DNA of 64,000 nt, from the NCBI GenBank assembly GCA_035315885.1, contig DATFXM010000047.1, positions 1 to 64,000 on the forward strand, given 5' to 3'. Positions 18,688-27,600 of the stretch are shown here, in pieces (the first letter of the stretch is position 1; each line of letters begins with the position of its first letter). The notes below the pieces were generated by a model that saw only the letters and a list, made by a program, of their open reading frames with translations, made no database searches and had not been told where the DNA came from. The stretch comes from DATFXM01 sp035315885. GTDB lineage: Bacteria; Acidobacteriota; Blastocatellia; UBA7656. The position numbers and the translations under genes are program-made.

Positions 18688-19467
18688 CTAGCGTGGAAGA
18701 GTTACTCCGCCGGATGCGGAGATCGCTTGCGGCTTTACTTCTCCCAGCGGATGCGTGGTGAGATAGCCGAAGATCCTCACCAACTGCGTCGCCAAACTCG
18801 TCGTAGCGATCTTGAAGTTGTTGTCGAACTGGCTTGCAAAGCCGATTGCATCGTCGAAGTCGACTATCGACTTCGCGGCCATGAACTGTTTTTGCAAGAG
18901 CATTGTCATCTTGGCAACCGCGGCACACTCCATTTCAACGACCGAGCCGTCAAGATTTCTGATCTGCCGGTCATCGAGCAACGAGTTTTCGAACGATCCG
19001 CTTGTCACGACAATCCCGGTCTTGAGTCCCAGGGCCGAGGCCATCTGAGAAGCATCCACCACCGGGTAAAAGCCGATCGCATAGTCCTGATAATTCGGAC
19101 TGGTGATCGATACGCGGCGGTCAAGATAACAGACGGAGTCAGCGCTCAAATACACATCGCCTATCTTTGCCTTCGACTTGAATCCTCCAGCGACACCGGT
19201 GCTCATTACCAGATCGGGCGAGAAAGCCTTGATTCCGAGATAGGTGGACAGGGTCGCAGCATCGGAGCCAAAGCTATCGAGCTTATAAACCGGGTCCTGA
19301 CCGTTGACCACCAGATTGATGTTGAGACCTTTGAAGTTCGTCGTGTAGGAGATCGGGGGAAGCGGGGGTTCCAAGGGAGTTCCGGCTTCATTGATGCCCA
19401 GAGCCTCGAGAATTGGATCCGCTTCAGCCTGCATTGCAATGACCAATAGAATGTTCTTCACGTTCAT
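18688..19467 (-). CDS. Plant-like MTA/SAH nucleosidase
   Basis: Phosphorylase-superfamily (PNP_UDP_1) protein of 259 residues. It should cleave adenine from 5'-methylthioadenosine and perhaps S-adenosylhomocysteine. Residues matching the nucleosidase active site are the Glu in AMQAEADP near residue 14, the Glu in VVEMECAAVA near 178 and the Asp in KSIVDFDD near 198. The segment STGVAGGFKSKAKIGDVYLS and the following DRRVSI resemble plant MTN enzymes more than E. coli MtnN. The AGGAGG site fixes the start. There is no signal peptide. It lies alone, convergent with the OPT gene. The exact substrate range cannot be read from sequence. Confidence 0.8.
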   Translation of the reverse strand: MNVKNILLVIAMQAEADPILEALGINEAGTPLEPPLPPISYTTNFKGLNINLVVNGQDPVYKLDSFGSDAATLSTYLGIKAFSPDLVMSTGVAGGFKSKAKIGDVYLSADSVCYLDRRVSITSPNYQDYAIGFYPVVDASQMASALGLKTGIVVTSGSFENSLLDDRQIRNLDGSVVEMECAAVAKMTMLLQKQFMAAKSIVDFDDAIGFASQFDNNFKIATTSLATQLVRIFGYLTTHPLGEVKPQAISASGGVTLPR

Positions 19468-19599
19468 GGGAGCCTCCTACTCTTTCTGTCGGTTGGAATC
19501 TCAGCGAATGCAAGCACAACACGCGTTGCCGGTCGCTTCCGGCAGATGCAGTTTACCCTACAATTCAAGTCCTTTGAACGGAATTGCGGAGTAGATTGG

Positions 19600-19843
19600 C
19601 GAAGGGGCGACGCGGGGACGCGGGGACGCGGGGACGCGGGGACGCGGGGAGGTTCTTGCGGTCTCTGCGAATCTTTGCGGTCTTTGAGTGAAACCCGCCG
19701 TCCGATCTTCACTGACTGCGGGGACACAACGCTTGTCCCCGTTGCAGAAGCCATTCAAGTCGGAGTTTCACTCAAAGAACGCAAAGATTCGCCAAGGCCG
19801 CAAAGAAGTTCTCCGCGTCCCCGCGTCGCCCTTCACTCTTTCT
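19600..19843. repeat. CGCAAAG palindrome, copy 2 (large form)
   Basis: Imperfect palindrome of about 240 bases. The left arm carries CGAATCTTTGCGGTCTTTG then AGTGAAAC; the right arm begins GTTTCACTCAAAGAACGCAA and ends with CCGCGTCCCCGCGTCGCCC, which is complementary to the left-end GGGCGACGCGGGGACGCGG. Here the TTTCAC words face the centre, unlike the other copies. Confidence 0.85.
19614..19650. repeat. GGGGACGC tandem array
   Basis: Four perfect 8-base units plus a partial fifth. The array forms the outer left end of the palindrome at 19600-19843, and one unit is found inverted at the right end. Confidence 0.9.
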
Positions 19844-19886
19844 TGACCAGGTTGACGTTATTCGGCTTGAGCCGACCGGCGGGAAT

Positions 19887-20240
19887 CTACTTCAGCTTTC
19901 TAATGTAAGCCACGAGCCCCTTGCAGGTTTCGGCCCCCAGAGATTTTTCATAGCCAGGCATCTTGCCTTTGCCTTTCAAAATGAGCGTCAGGAGTTGGTC
20001 ATCGCTCATACCTTGCACTTCCGCCGACCGCTGGTCTTTCAGCTTCATCGCCTTGCCTGCTGCGGTTTGTCCGCTGCCATTGGCGCCGTGACAGCTTGCG
20101 CATTTGGATTTGTAAGTCGCTGCCGGATCGGCCGCCTTCTTAGGCGTTTTGGCGCTGAGATTGGTAGACATCAAAAAAGCGGTGCATGCGATTGCAGTAA
20201 CCGCCAGAATCTTTCTCGAGTGTTCCATTATTCGTTCCAT
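19887..20240 (-). CDS. Small class I cytochrome c
   Basis: Exported monoheme cytochrome of about 117 residues. The signal peptide is near residues 9-30 (ILAVTAIACTAFLMSTNLSA). Heme is bound at CASCH (residues 47-51), and the distal Met is in the GKMPGYEK segment near 93. The gene probably starts at the ATG at 20240, because TCTGGAGAAACA gives a GGAG site five bases before it; an ATG at 20264 lacks one. It is the last gene of the minus-strand run that contains a decaheme cytochrome and an outer-membrane barrel. It may be the periplasmic shuttle that feeds or drains that conduit, which is inferred from position. Confidence 0.88.
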   Translation of the reverse strand: MERIMEHSRKILAVTAIACTAFLMSTNLSAKTPKKAADPAATYKSKCASCHGANGSGQTAAGKAMKLKDQRSAEVQGMSDDQLLTLILKGKGKMPGYEKSLGAETCKGLVAYIRKLK

Positions 20241-20306
20241 TGTTTCTCCAGATTGTTCCCTCAATGATTAACAGCGAAAGCAAAGATGCCGGCTAAGAAG
20301 CGTCGG

Positions 20307-22496
20307 TCATTCTGCCCGGCCGACATAGAATCTCAGCGAGCTGTAAGGCAGGTGCGCCTGATAGAACTGATTGTTGGCAAACCGCTCTTTGTAGTCATAG
20401 TACTGATAGCCCACTATCCAATCTACGTTCCGATGCACCTTGGTAGATATTTTCACCTCGGGTGACCAGAGCTGGAACGGGTAAGAGTTCACGAACACCA
20501 ACGGCGTCGATAACCGGTCCCCTTGACCCTGGTCGTTGTGAAGCCGAACTGCTCCGTACACGCTCACACGCCGGTGAGGTTGCCAAAAGGCGGTCGCAAA
20601 CGCGAAGTGATCTCTGACGAAGTATTGCGCGGGGCCAATGTTTACCTTTCCGCCCGCGGTGTTGAACTGGACCACTATCGAGCTGGTCTGGTGCACGTAG
20701 GTATAGCCCCCGGTAAGATTCAACTTTTCGTTCGCGAACCATTGAGCCGACCCGCTGAAGATTCGCGTGTTGATGTCGGCGCCAAAGTCGCGGTTATTGA
20801 TCACCGTTGGATTTGTGTTGTCCCGGGTAATCAATGATGCGTTGAAGCTGAGGGTACGGGTGGGCCTCACAATGCTTCTGGCTCGAATGTTGGTGTAGTC
20901 ATAGTTGGCAGTGCGAACGAAGACGTTGTCGTTGCTGCCGTGCTCGAGGTCGAAGTAGAGCGTCCAAATCTTCACCGGCTTCGCCTTGAAACCGAAGATG
21001 AACGTGTTGGTGTTATTGTCGAACACCTCCGGTTCAACTACGGGCACCGGCTGACCTACGGTTATTGAAGTTTGAAACTGCTCGATGTGCCTGTTCGTGT
21101 AGCGGTAGCCGAGATGGAAGGAGAGACGAGTACTGAGATCAACGTCGCCTTCAATAGTGTTCAAGTAGCGCCGGAAGTTTGTAGTCTCGAAGTCCTGCTT
21201 GTTCGATACGGTGACCGGCGGGTTCGCCGCCGGAACCTGGGTAACCTGTTTGAAGAAGTCCCCTCCGTTTATGCGGAAGATCTGGATCCGGAAGCTGTCC
21301 GAGATCCTCAGCCACGGCGTCGCGAGTACAGTCACCGAAGCATCGCCTAACGAATTAGGCCGCTTCGCATTTCCCAATACGTTGATCGCGTCCGACCTGA
21401 CTCTCAGATTCGACGAGTTTGTTCCGCTCAGATTGTCGAAATACGTATAGTCGCTTGTATTGCTCGAGTAGATGTACCGGCCTGTGAAGTCCACTCGGTT
21501 GCCAAGCAGCGTATGCAGGCTGAATCGCGTATAAGGCACCTTCGCCCTGATCGGAATGTCGCGGTGATAGGTGTCGATCACCGTCGTGTTTGTGGTGTTG
21601 TTCCCGGGCTGCTGCTGATCGATGAAATAGGTGGTGTCCTCTTTGAAGAAGCGCCAGCCCTGCATGAACGATATGTCAAAAAGCCACAGCTTCGAATCGA
21701 AGCCAATCCTGTAGTCGTGAGCGGCGATCCTTACTGGCGCAAGCACTGGAAACTCGTCGCTCGAGTAGCGGTAGGTGCTCACCGAAGGCCCGCTGTTGAA
21801 ATCCAACGAATACCCCAGATTCAGCCGGAACTTCTCATAAGCAGGCCAAAGCGTCAGTTCGAAATCTCCCTGCCGGTATTCGGTGTTCGCAGTGTGCTGG
21901 CTATTGGCGATCCCTGCCGGCGCGGCAAAGTTGGTCAGGCTGTTGAAGTAATCTATCCTGCGATAGGTCGCATTGAACTTGTACAAGTCGGTCCTGGTCG
22001 CGTTCACCCGCACGTAACGGTTGGGATCTGAGCTCCAACCGAACGTGTTGATCATGAGCTCATCGAAGAGTATGGCCCCGGGCCCGGTCGACCTCATCAT
22101 CAAGCTGGCATCGAAGAGCCTGAAACCCGGATCGTAGTTCTCGTCACTACGAAACTTGTTCCCATTGCCATTGATGGCGATGCCTCGGGCTCCGACCTCG
22201 ATACTGGAGGAGACCTGGTAGGGCCCCCAAGTCACCTCCTGAGATGGATCAGGTATCTGAGCGCTCGTCGAGCTGGCCGTCGCCTTGGCCGCATCGGCCG
22301 TCCCTTTGGCCGCATCGGCTTTGTCACCGCTAGACGAAGTCTTTGATTGAGTCTTTGATTGAGTCTTTGTTTGGGTCTTGTCGGCCGCCTCGGATTTTTC
22401 CTGCCCGCTGTATGCGCTCGGGCTGAATGACGCCACGAGGACAGCCGCCGTCAGCAACATCACTGAACCCCAACGGAATAAGGATCTCTGCTTCAT
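20307..22496 (-). CDS. MtrB/PioB-like outer-membrane beta-barrel
   Basis: Protein of 729 residues. A signal peptide (about 1-30) precedes a Lys/Thr/Ser/Ala-rich low-complexity linker (35-75). From residue 85 on, alternating amphipathic strands separated by Asn/Asp-rich turns continue to the end, closing with YSSLRFYVGRAE. This is the pattern of a large barrel. It follows the decaheme gene by 23 bases, the arrangement of mtrA-mtrB and pioA-pioB, in which the barrel sheaths the cytochrome so electrons cross the outer membrane. The start at 22496 follows AAAGAGG and yields the signal peptide; a longer frame to 22679 would overlap the upstream gene. There is no Cys in the whole protein, so the CxxC seen in some MtrB proteins is absent. 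Confidence 0.75.
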   Translation of the reverse strand: MKQRSLFRWGSVMLLTAAVLVASFSPSAYSGQEKSEAADKTQTKTQSKTQSKTSSSGDKADAAKGTADAAKATASSTSAQIPDPSQEVTWGPYQVSSSIEVGARGIAINGNGNKFRSDENYDPGFRLFDASLMMRSTGPGAILFDELMINTFGWSSDPNRYVRVNATRTDLYKFNATYRRIDYFNSLTNFAAPAGIANSQHTANTEYRQGDFELTLWPAYEKFRLNLGYSLDFNSGPSVSTYRYSSDEFPVLAPVRIAAHDYRIGFDSKLWLFDISFMQGWRFFKEDTTYFIDQQQPGNNTTNTTVIDTYHRDIPIRAKVPYTRFSLHTLLGNRVDFTGRYIYSSNTSDYTYFDNLSGTNSSNLRVRSDAINVLGNAKRPNSLGDASVTVLATPWLRISDSFRIQIFRINGGDFFKQVTQVPAANPPVTVSNKQDFETTNFRRYLNTIEGDVDLSTRLSFHLGYRYTNRHIEQFQTSITVGQPVPVVEPEVFDNNTNTFIFGFKAKPVKIWTLYFDLEHGSNDNVFVRTANYDYTNIRARSIVRPTRTLSFNASLITRDNTNPTVINNRDFGADINTRIFSGSAQWFANEKLNLTGGYTYVHQTSSIVVQFNTAGGKVNIGPAQYFVRDHFAFATAFWQPHRRVSVYGAVRLHNDQGQGDRLSTPLVFVNSYPFQLWSPEVKISTKVHRNVDWIVGYQYYDYKERFANNQFYQAHLPYSSLRFYVGRAE

Positions 22497-22519
22497 GGCA
22501 ACCTCTTTTTGAGTCAGTC

Positions 22520-23560
22520 CTATCGGAAGAACTTGTTGCTTGCGTTTGACCCATGAACCTTCGCGTGGCAGATGGTGCAGTTTCGGTAGCGCGGGCTTGA
22601 AAGATCGTGGGGAACTTGCGCTGCCCCCGAAGGATCTTCCCCGGGTATAACCCCAATGTTGCTGTGACACTCTATGCAAAGCTGAGCAACGCTACTTCGC
22701 TTCAGCAGCTTGGGATTTGCGGAGCCGTGGGGATCGTGACAAGCAGCGCATCCCTCAACCTTCAACGGCGCATGTTCGAAGACGAATGGTCCCTGCTTGT
22801 CCGCATGGCATTTGTAGCAGGCGGCGTCGGCTCCGGTAGCGAGTCGTGCTTGTTTCAGCTCGAACCCTCCATGCGGATTGTGGCAATCGCTGCAGTTCAA
22901 CACCCCTTCCAGCACCTTGTGATGGAACGGTAGATTGAACTGAGCCTTCGTCTCATTGTGACAAGCCATGCAAAGCACAACCTCAGGTCTTTTCAGCATG
23001 TGCACCGGGATGAAGTTGCTTGCGTGAGAAGGAAAGGGTCCGACGGGTTGCAGCGAGGACGAACCGTCGGTTGTTGGCCCGGGAAGCTGTCGTGATGAGG
23101 CATGAGGGGAATGGCAATCGGTGCAGCCTACGTCGTTGCGCCAGTGCTCGCCGCGACGGAAGTTGTTGTGCTCTTCCTTCCCAGCGTGGCAACGGAGGCA
23201 CGTATCCGAGATCTGCTTGGATGTCTCATTTTCGAAAGTCCGGATCTTTGTCTTGTCTCCGCCACCGTCGATGTGGGCTTTGCCGGGTCCGTGACAGGAC
23301 TCGCAACCCTGATGCTCGCTCTTCCATTTCGCTTTGGTAAGACGTGAGTGTACGGTCTTCGAGAAGCTATTGAACTGCAACTCGTGGCAGGCCGAGCATG
23401 CGTCGCTGCCAACGTAATCACCCTGGGCTGCCGTATCATCTCCCGTCCAGTAAGCGCCCGGAGCCTCTGACTTCGAGAGCGACGCCGGCGCGGCGAGCAG
23501 AATCGGTACGATCAACCAACCTGCTATGACGGCCCACTTGATAAATCTGAGTCCGGACAT
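22520..23560 (-). CDS. Decaheme cytochrome c (DmsE/MtrA type)
   Basis: Protein of 346 residues with a signal peptide or anchor (residues 8-24) and exactly ten CxxCH motifs: CSACH, CESCH, CLRCH, CTDCH, CMACH, CSDCH, CYKCH, CAACH, CIECH and CTICH. The order and spacing, including CESCHGPGKAH and CSDCHNPHGG, match the DmsE/MtrA family of periplasmic decaheme electron carriers. Family members pass electrons from the periplasm through an MtrB-type barrel to external acceptors such as metal oxides or DMSO, or inward in PioA. The barrel gene follows after 23 bases. It begins 81 bases after the dihydroorotate-dehydrogenase-like gene. Direction of electron flow is not known. Confidence 0.93.
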   Translation of the reverse strand: MSGLRFIKWAVIAGWLIVPILLAAPASLSKSEAPGAYWTGDDTAAQGDYVGSDACSACHELQFNSFSKTVHSRLTKAKWKSEHQGCESCHGPGKAHIDGGGDKTKIRTFENETSKQISDTCLRCHAGKEEHNNFRRGEHWRNDVGCTDCHSPHASSRQLPGPTTDGSSSLQPVGPFPSHASNFIPVHMLKRPEVVLCMACHNETKAQFNLPFHHKVLEGVLNCSDCHNPHGGFELKQARLATGADAACYKCHADKQGPFVFEHAPLKVEGCAACHDPHGSANPKLLKRSSVAQLCIECHSNIGVIPGEDPSGAAQVPHDLSSPRYRNCTICHAKVHGSNASNKFFR

Positions 23561-23641
23561 CGTGCTGCCTCCCAGTGTTGGAACCGCCGTATGGTTCTCC
23601 CTGCCCGAGACGCGGGCAGATCACCATACATTGTCACGTGG

Positions 23642-24628
23642 TTATGACTTCATCGAGAACAAGCTCCTGAAGATATCGCGTTCGAAGACGGCGGGATTCG
23701 GAATGTGCTGGAAGCTCATATTTCCGCGCATCTCTTCAAGCGAATCCCACTCGTTTTCCTTCATCCAGGCTTCTATGTCTTCCCGGACTTTGCGCAGGTG
23801 GGCGGGGCCGTTGCGGATGAGAGCCGAGACCATCTGCGTGACATGGGCGCCGGCCATCGTTGACTTGATGACATCAAGCGCAGTATGAACTCCGCCCGTC
23901 ACTGCCAGCGACGCTTTAACGTGACCTGCCAGTACCGCTGTTCCCCTCAGGCGTAGCTGAAGATCAGCGGAGGTTGACAGCTCCACTCTGCGAACTACCT
24001 CGAGCGCGACCACATCGAAATCGGCCTGGTGAAAGCGTGTGAACAGGACAATCCCATCCGCTCCAGTCGCGTCAATTTGGGCGGCGAAGTTGGCAAAAGC
24101 CGTCAGCAGTGGCGTGAGCTTGACGGCAATCGGAATCGTGACTTCCTGTTTCACGTCGCGCACGATCTGGATCAATTCGCGTTCGACTTCGGCCGCGCCT
24201 TTGGACGCATCGCTTGCGGCGTGGTAGAGGTTCAGTTCTACGGCGTCTGCTCCAGCCTGCTCCAGGAGTTTGGCGCACGATGTCCAACCCCCCGGCGTCG
24301 TGCCGTTGAGCGACGCGATCACCGGAATGTCGACCGCTCTCTTAACTCGGTTCAAGTGCTCGAGGTACTCTTCGGGCCCAAAGGCCGCCACCGGGTCCGG
24401 GGCATAGCTTTGAGCCTCGGCGAATGAGTCTCCGTAGCTCTCGCTAGAAAAGAAGGCGGACATCTGCTCGCTGGTGATCTCTTCCTCGTATAGCGATCGC
24501 AACACCAGGGCGGCAGCGCCTGCGTCCTCGAGCTCTCTTACCGTATCCAGATCGTCGGTAAGCGGCCCTGATCCCACGATCAGTGGGTGCGGCAGCGACT
24601 TTTCAAGATAGGTCGTCTTGAGGTTCAA
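23642..24628 (-). CDS. Dihydroorotate dehydrogenase-like protein
   Basis: TIM-barrel flavoprotein of 328 residues resembling dihydroorotate and dihydropyrimidine dehydrogenases. It shows the N-terminal GSGPLTDDLDTVRELEDAG segment, the PVIASLNGT strand, GADAVELNLY near 125-134, VKLTPLL near 173-179 and LAVTGGVHTALDVIK near 250-264, which in the family contributes to the FMN phosphate site. Such non-PyrD proteins commonly sit next to pyruvate:ferredoxin oxidoreductase. Here the start ATG overlaps the stop of that gene (ATGA), so translation is probably coupled. Its reaction is unknown; a role in electron transfer with PFOR is an inference. Confidence 0.88.
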   Translation of the reverse strand: MNLKTTYLEKSLPHPLIVGSGPLTDDLDTVRELEDAGAAALVLRSLYEEEITSEQMSAFFSSESYGDSFAEAQSYAPDPVAAFGPEEYLEHLNRVKRAVDIPVIASLNGTTPGGWTSCAKLLEQAGADAVELNLYHAASDASKGAAEVERELIQIVRDVKQEVTIPIAVKLTPLLTAFANFAAQIDATGADGIVLFTRFHQADFDVVALEVVRRVELSTSADLQLRLRGTAVLAGHVKASLAVTGGVHTALDVIKSTMAGAHVTQMVSALIRNGPAHLRKVREDIEAWMKENEWDSLEEMRGNMSFQHIPNPAVFERDIFRSLFSMKS

Positions 24629-27600
24629 TTTCCCTCCTTTTGGGCTATCGCCCTGGGCGAGGCTTGCTCGGACGGAGTCTTGACCGATGCTTTGGATCCG
24701 TTGCCTTGCTCTTCATCCCTGGCTTCGATAATAGGCACGGTGATTCCGGCGAGTTGCTCGTAAACTGAGTAACGGCGTTCTGCTGCCGCTTGAGCCTCCG
24801 CAAGGAAGTGTTTGAAGCGCTGCGGGTCGGCGCGTTCGATCATGCGAAAGCGGGATTCGTTTCGCATATAGTCGGCCACCTTTGCCTTGGGCGGTCCGTA
24901 GTCGAGATTGAGCGGCGGCTCCCCCTTCTGCACGCGCCGTGGGTCGAAACGATAGAGCGGCCAGACGCCGGAATCGACAGCGAGCTTCTGCTGTGCAGCG
25001 CCCTGAGCCATGTCGTACCCGTGCGCTATGCAGTGACTGTACGCGATGATCAGAGATGGTCCGGGGTAGGCCTCGGCCTCCAGGAATGCCTGAGTGGTCT
25101 GGGCCATCTTGGCTCCGAACGCCACTCTTGCAACATAAATATGCCCGTACATATTTGCCAACAGCCCCAGGTCCTTCTTGCCGACTGGCTTTCCGGCGGC
25201 GGCGAACTTGGCTGCAGCTCCGAGCGGCGTTGACTTCGACTGCTGCCCTCCGGTGTTGGAGTACACCTCGGTATCCAGTACTAACACGTTCACGTCGCGG
25301 CGGCTCGCTAAAACGTGATCAAGTCCGCCGTAGCCGATGTCGTAGGCCCAGCCGTCGCCTCCCACCAGCCAAACGCTCTTCTTGACCAGATAGTCAGCCA
25401 GACTTTCAAGCCGGCGCGCCTCGGCTGAGTCGATGCTCGCAAGCTTGTTCTGCAGAGCTCTGACCCGCTCGCGTTGCGCAACGATTCCCGCTTCGGTGTC
25501 CTGATTGGAACCGAGCAGTTGGCCCGCGAGTGTTTCCCCAATCTGAGGTGCCAACCGTTCGACCAGCGCTCGTGCGGCTGCGACGTGAGCGTCGAGGGCG
25601 AGCCGGAAGCCGAAGCCAAACTCGGCGTTGTCTTCGAAAAGCGAGTTGGACCAGGCCGGTCCCCTTCCGTCGCTGTTCGTGGTATAGGGTGTGGTGGGCA
25701 GGTTGCCGCCGTAGATTGAAGAGCAACCCGTGGCATTTGCAATCATCAAGCGATCGCCGAAGAGCTGCGTCAGAAGCTTGAGATAAGGAGTCTCGCCGCA
25801 GCCGGCGCATGCTCCCGAGTATTCAAATAGCGGCTCGAGGAACTGCGAGCCTTTGTGGTCCAGCCGCACGATATCACTGCGCGGCATCTCAGGCAGCGCG
25901 AGGAAAAAGTCGTAGTTGTCGCGCTCGGCGTCGCGCAACGGCGCCTGCGGCTCCATGTTGATCGCTTTGTGCCTGGGATTCGTTCTGTCTTTGGCCGGGC
26001 AGACGTTGACACAGAGATTGCAACCGGTGCAGTCCTCGGGAGCGACCTGAATCGTAAACAGTTTTCCCTTGTACTCATTCCCTCGGTAAGCGGTGGACTT
26101 GAAGGTCGACGGGGCGTCCGCGATCGCGGTCTGGTCGTACACCTTGGCGCGAATAGCCGCGTGAGGGCATACCACCGCACACTGATTGCACTGGATGCAG
26201 ACCTTGGTGTCCCACACCGGGATCTCGAGGGCCAGGTTCCGTTTCTCCCACTTTGCCGTTCCAACGGGCCACGTGCCGTCTACCGGAAACGCGCTTACGG
26301 GAAGCAGGTCACCCTTGCCGGCCATCATCACCGCGGTGACCTTCTGAACAAAGTCCGGCGCGCGTGTCGCGACCAGAGGAGGCCGGCTGCGGGTCGCGGT
26401 GGCTGCCTTTGGCACCGGAATCTCCTGAAGGTGGGCAAGGGCAAGGTCCACTACCTCGCAGTTCCGGCGCACCACCTCAGGTCCTCGCTTGCCGTAGGTC
26501 TTCTGGATCGACTTCTTGATCTGCTCAATCGCCTCATCACGCGGTAAGATCCCGGAGATGCCGAAGAAGCACGTCTGCATGATGGTGTTGATGCGCCCAC
26601 CCATCCCTACCTGCTTAGCAAGCGCATACGCGTCGATGGCGTAAAAGCGAATGCGCTTTTCGATCATCTGCTCCTGCATCTCTCTCGGAAGAACCTCCCA
26701 GACCGACTCGATGGGACTTGGTGCGTTCAAGAGAAAGACAGCACCTGGCGTGGCATACTCGAGCACGTCGATCTTGTCCACGAACTCGAATTGATGACAG
26801 GCGACGAAGCTTGCTGAATCCACCAGATAAGCGGAGCGAATCGGACGCGGACTCGACCGAAGGTGCGAGACCGTTATCGCTCCCGACTTCTTGGAGTCGT
26901 AGACAAAATACCCTTGAACGTAACGTTCGGTTTCGCCGCCGATGATCTTGATCGAGTTCTTGTTGGCTCCCACTGTGCCGTCTGCGCCAAGGCCATAGAA
27001 CAGCGAGGTAGAGACGTCGGCGGCTTCGGTTCGAAACGACGGATCCCACTGCAACGAAGTGTGAGTGATGTCGTCGATGATTCCGATCGTAAAGTGCCGG
27101 CGGGGACTCTTCTTCTCCAGCTCATCGAATACCGCTTTGACCATCGCTGGAGTGAATTCCTTCGACGACAGCCCATAGCGGCCGGCGATCACCAACGGCT
27201 CAGTCTTGAATCGCGATTCCTGCTCCGCCCGCGCTTCGGCAAGCGCGGTCATCACATCAAGGTACAGCGGATCTCCCGGAGCGCCGGGCTCCTTCGTTCG
27301 GTCGAGAACGGCGATGCTCCGGGTGCTCCCAGGTAACGCGCCGATGAACGCAGCTCGTGAAAACGGGCGATACAAACGCACCTTCAGGAGGCCCACTTTT
27401 TGGCCCTCGTTCAAGAGATGTTCCACAGTTTCGTGCGTGGTTTCTGCGCCCGATCCCATGATCACAATCACTCGTTCGGCCTCGGGATGACCAAAGTACT
27501 CGAACAGCCGATAGCTGCGGCCCGTTCGTTGGGCGAGGTCATTCATGCAGCGCTCGACAATTGTCGGACAAGAGTCGTAAAAGGAATTCGCTGCCTCGCG

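Larger units (their letters stand above)
19468..19886. other. Intergenic region dominated by a repeat element
   Basis: Most of this gap is copy 2 of the CGCAAAG palindrome with an attached GGGGACGC tandem array. No gene is seen. Confidence 0.8.

Noticed and set aside
18727..19449. Plus-strand open frame of 240 codons opposite the nucleosidase
   Set aside because: The minus-strand product has conserved active-site residues and a good ribosome-binding site; the plus-strand product has neither.
19611..19843. GGGGACGC array considered as a CRISPR array
   Set aside because: The units are only 8 bases long with no spacers, and there are no cas genes in the window.
22497..22679. N-terminal extension of the outer-membrane barrel
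   Set aside because: It overlaps the decaheme gene, would place 61 residues before the signal peptide, and a good ribosome-binding site precedes the ATG at 22496.
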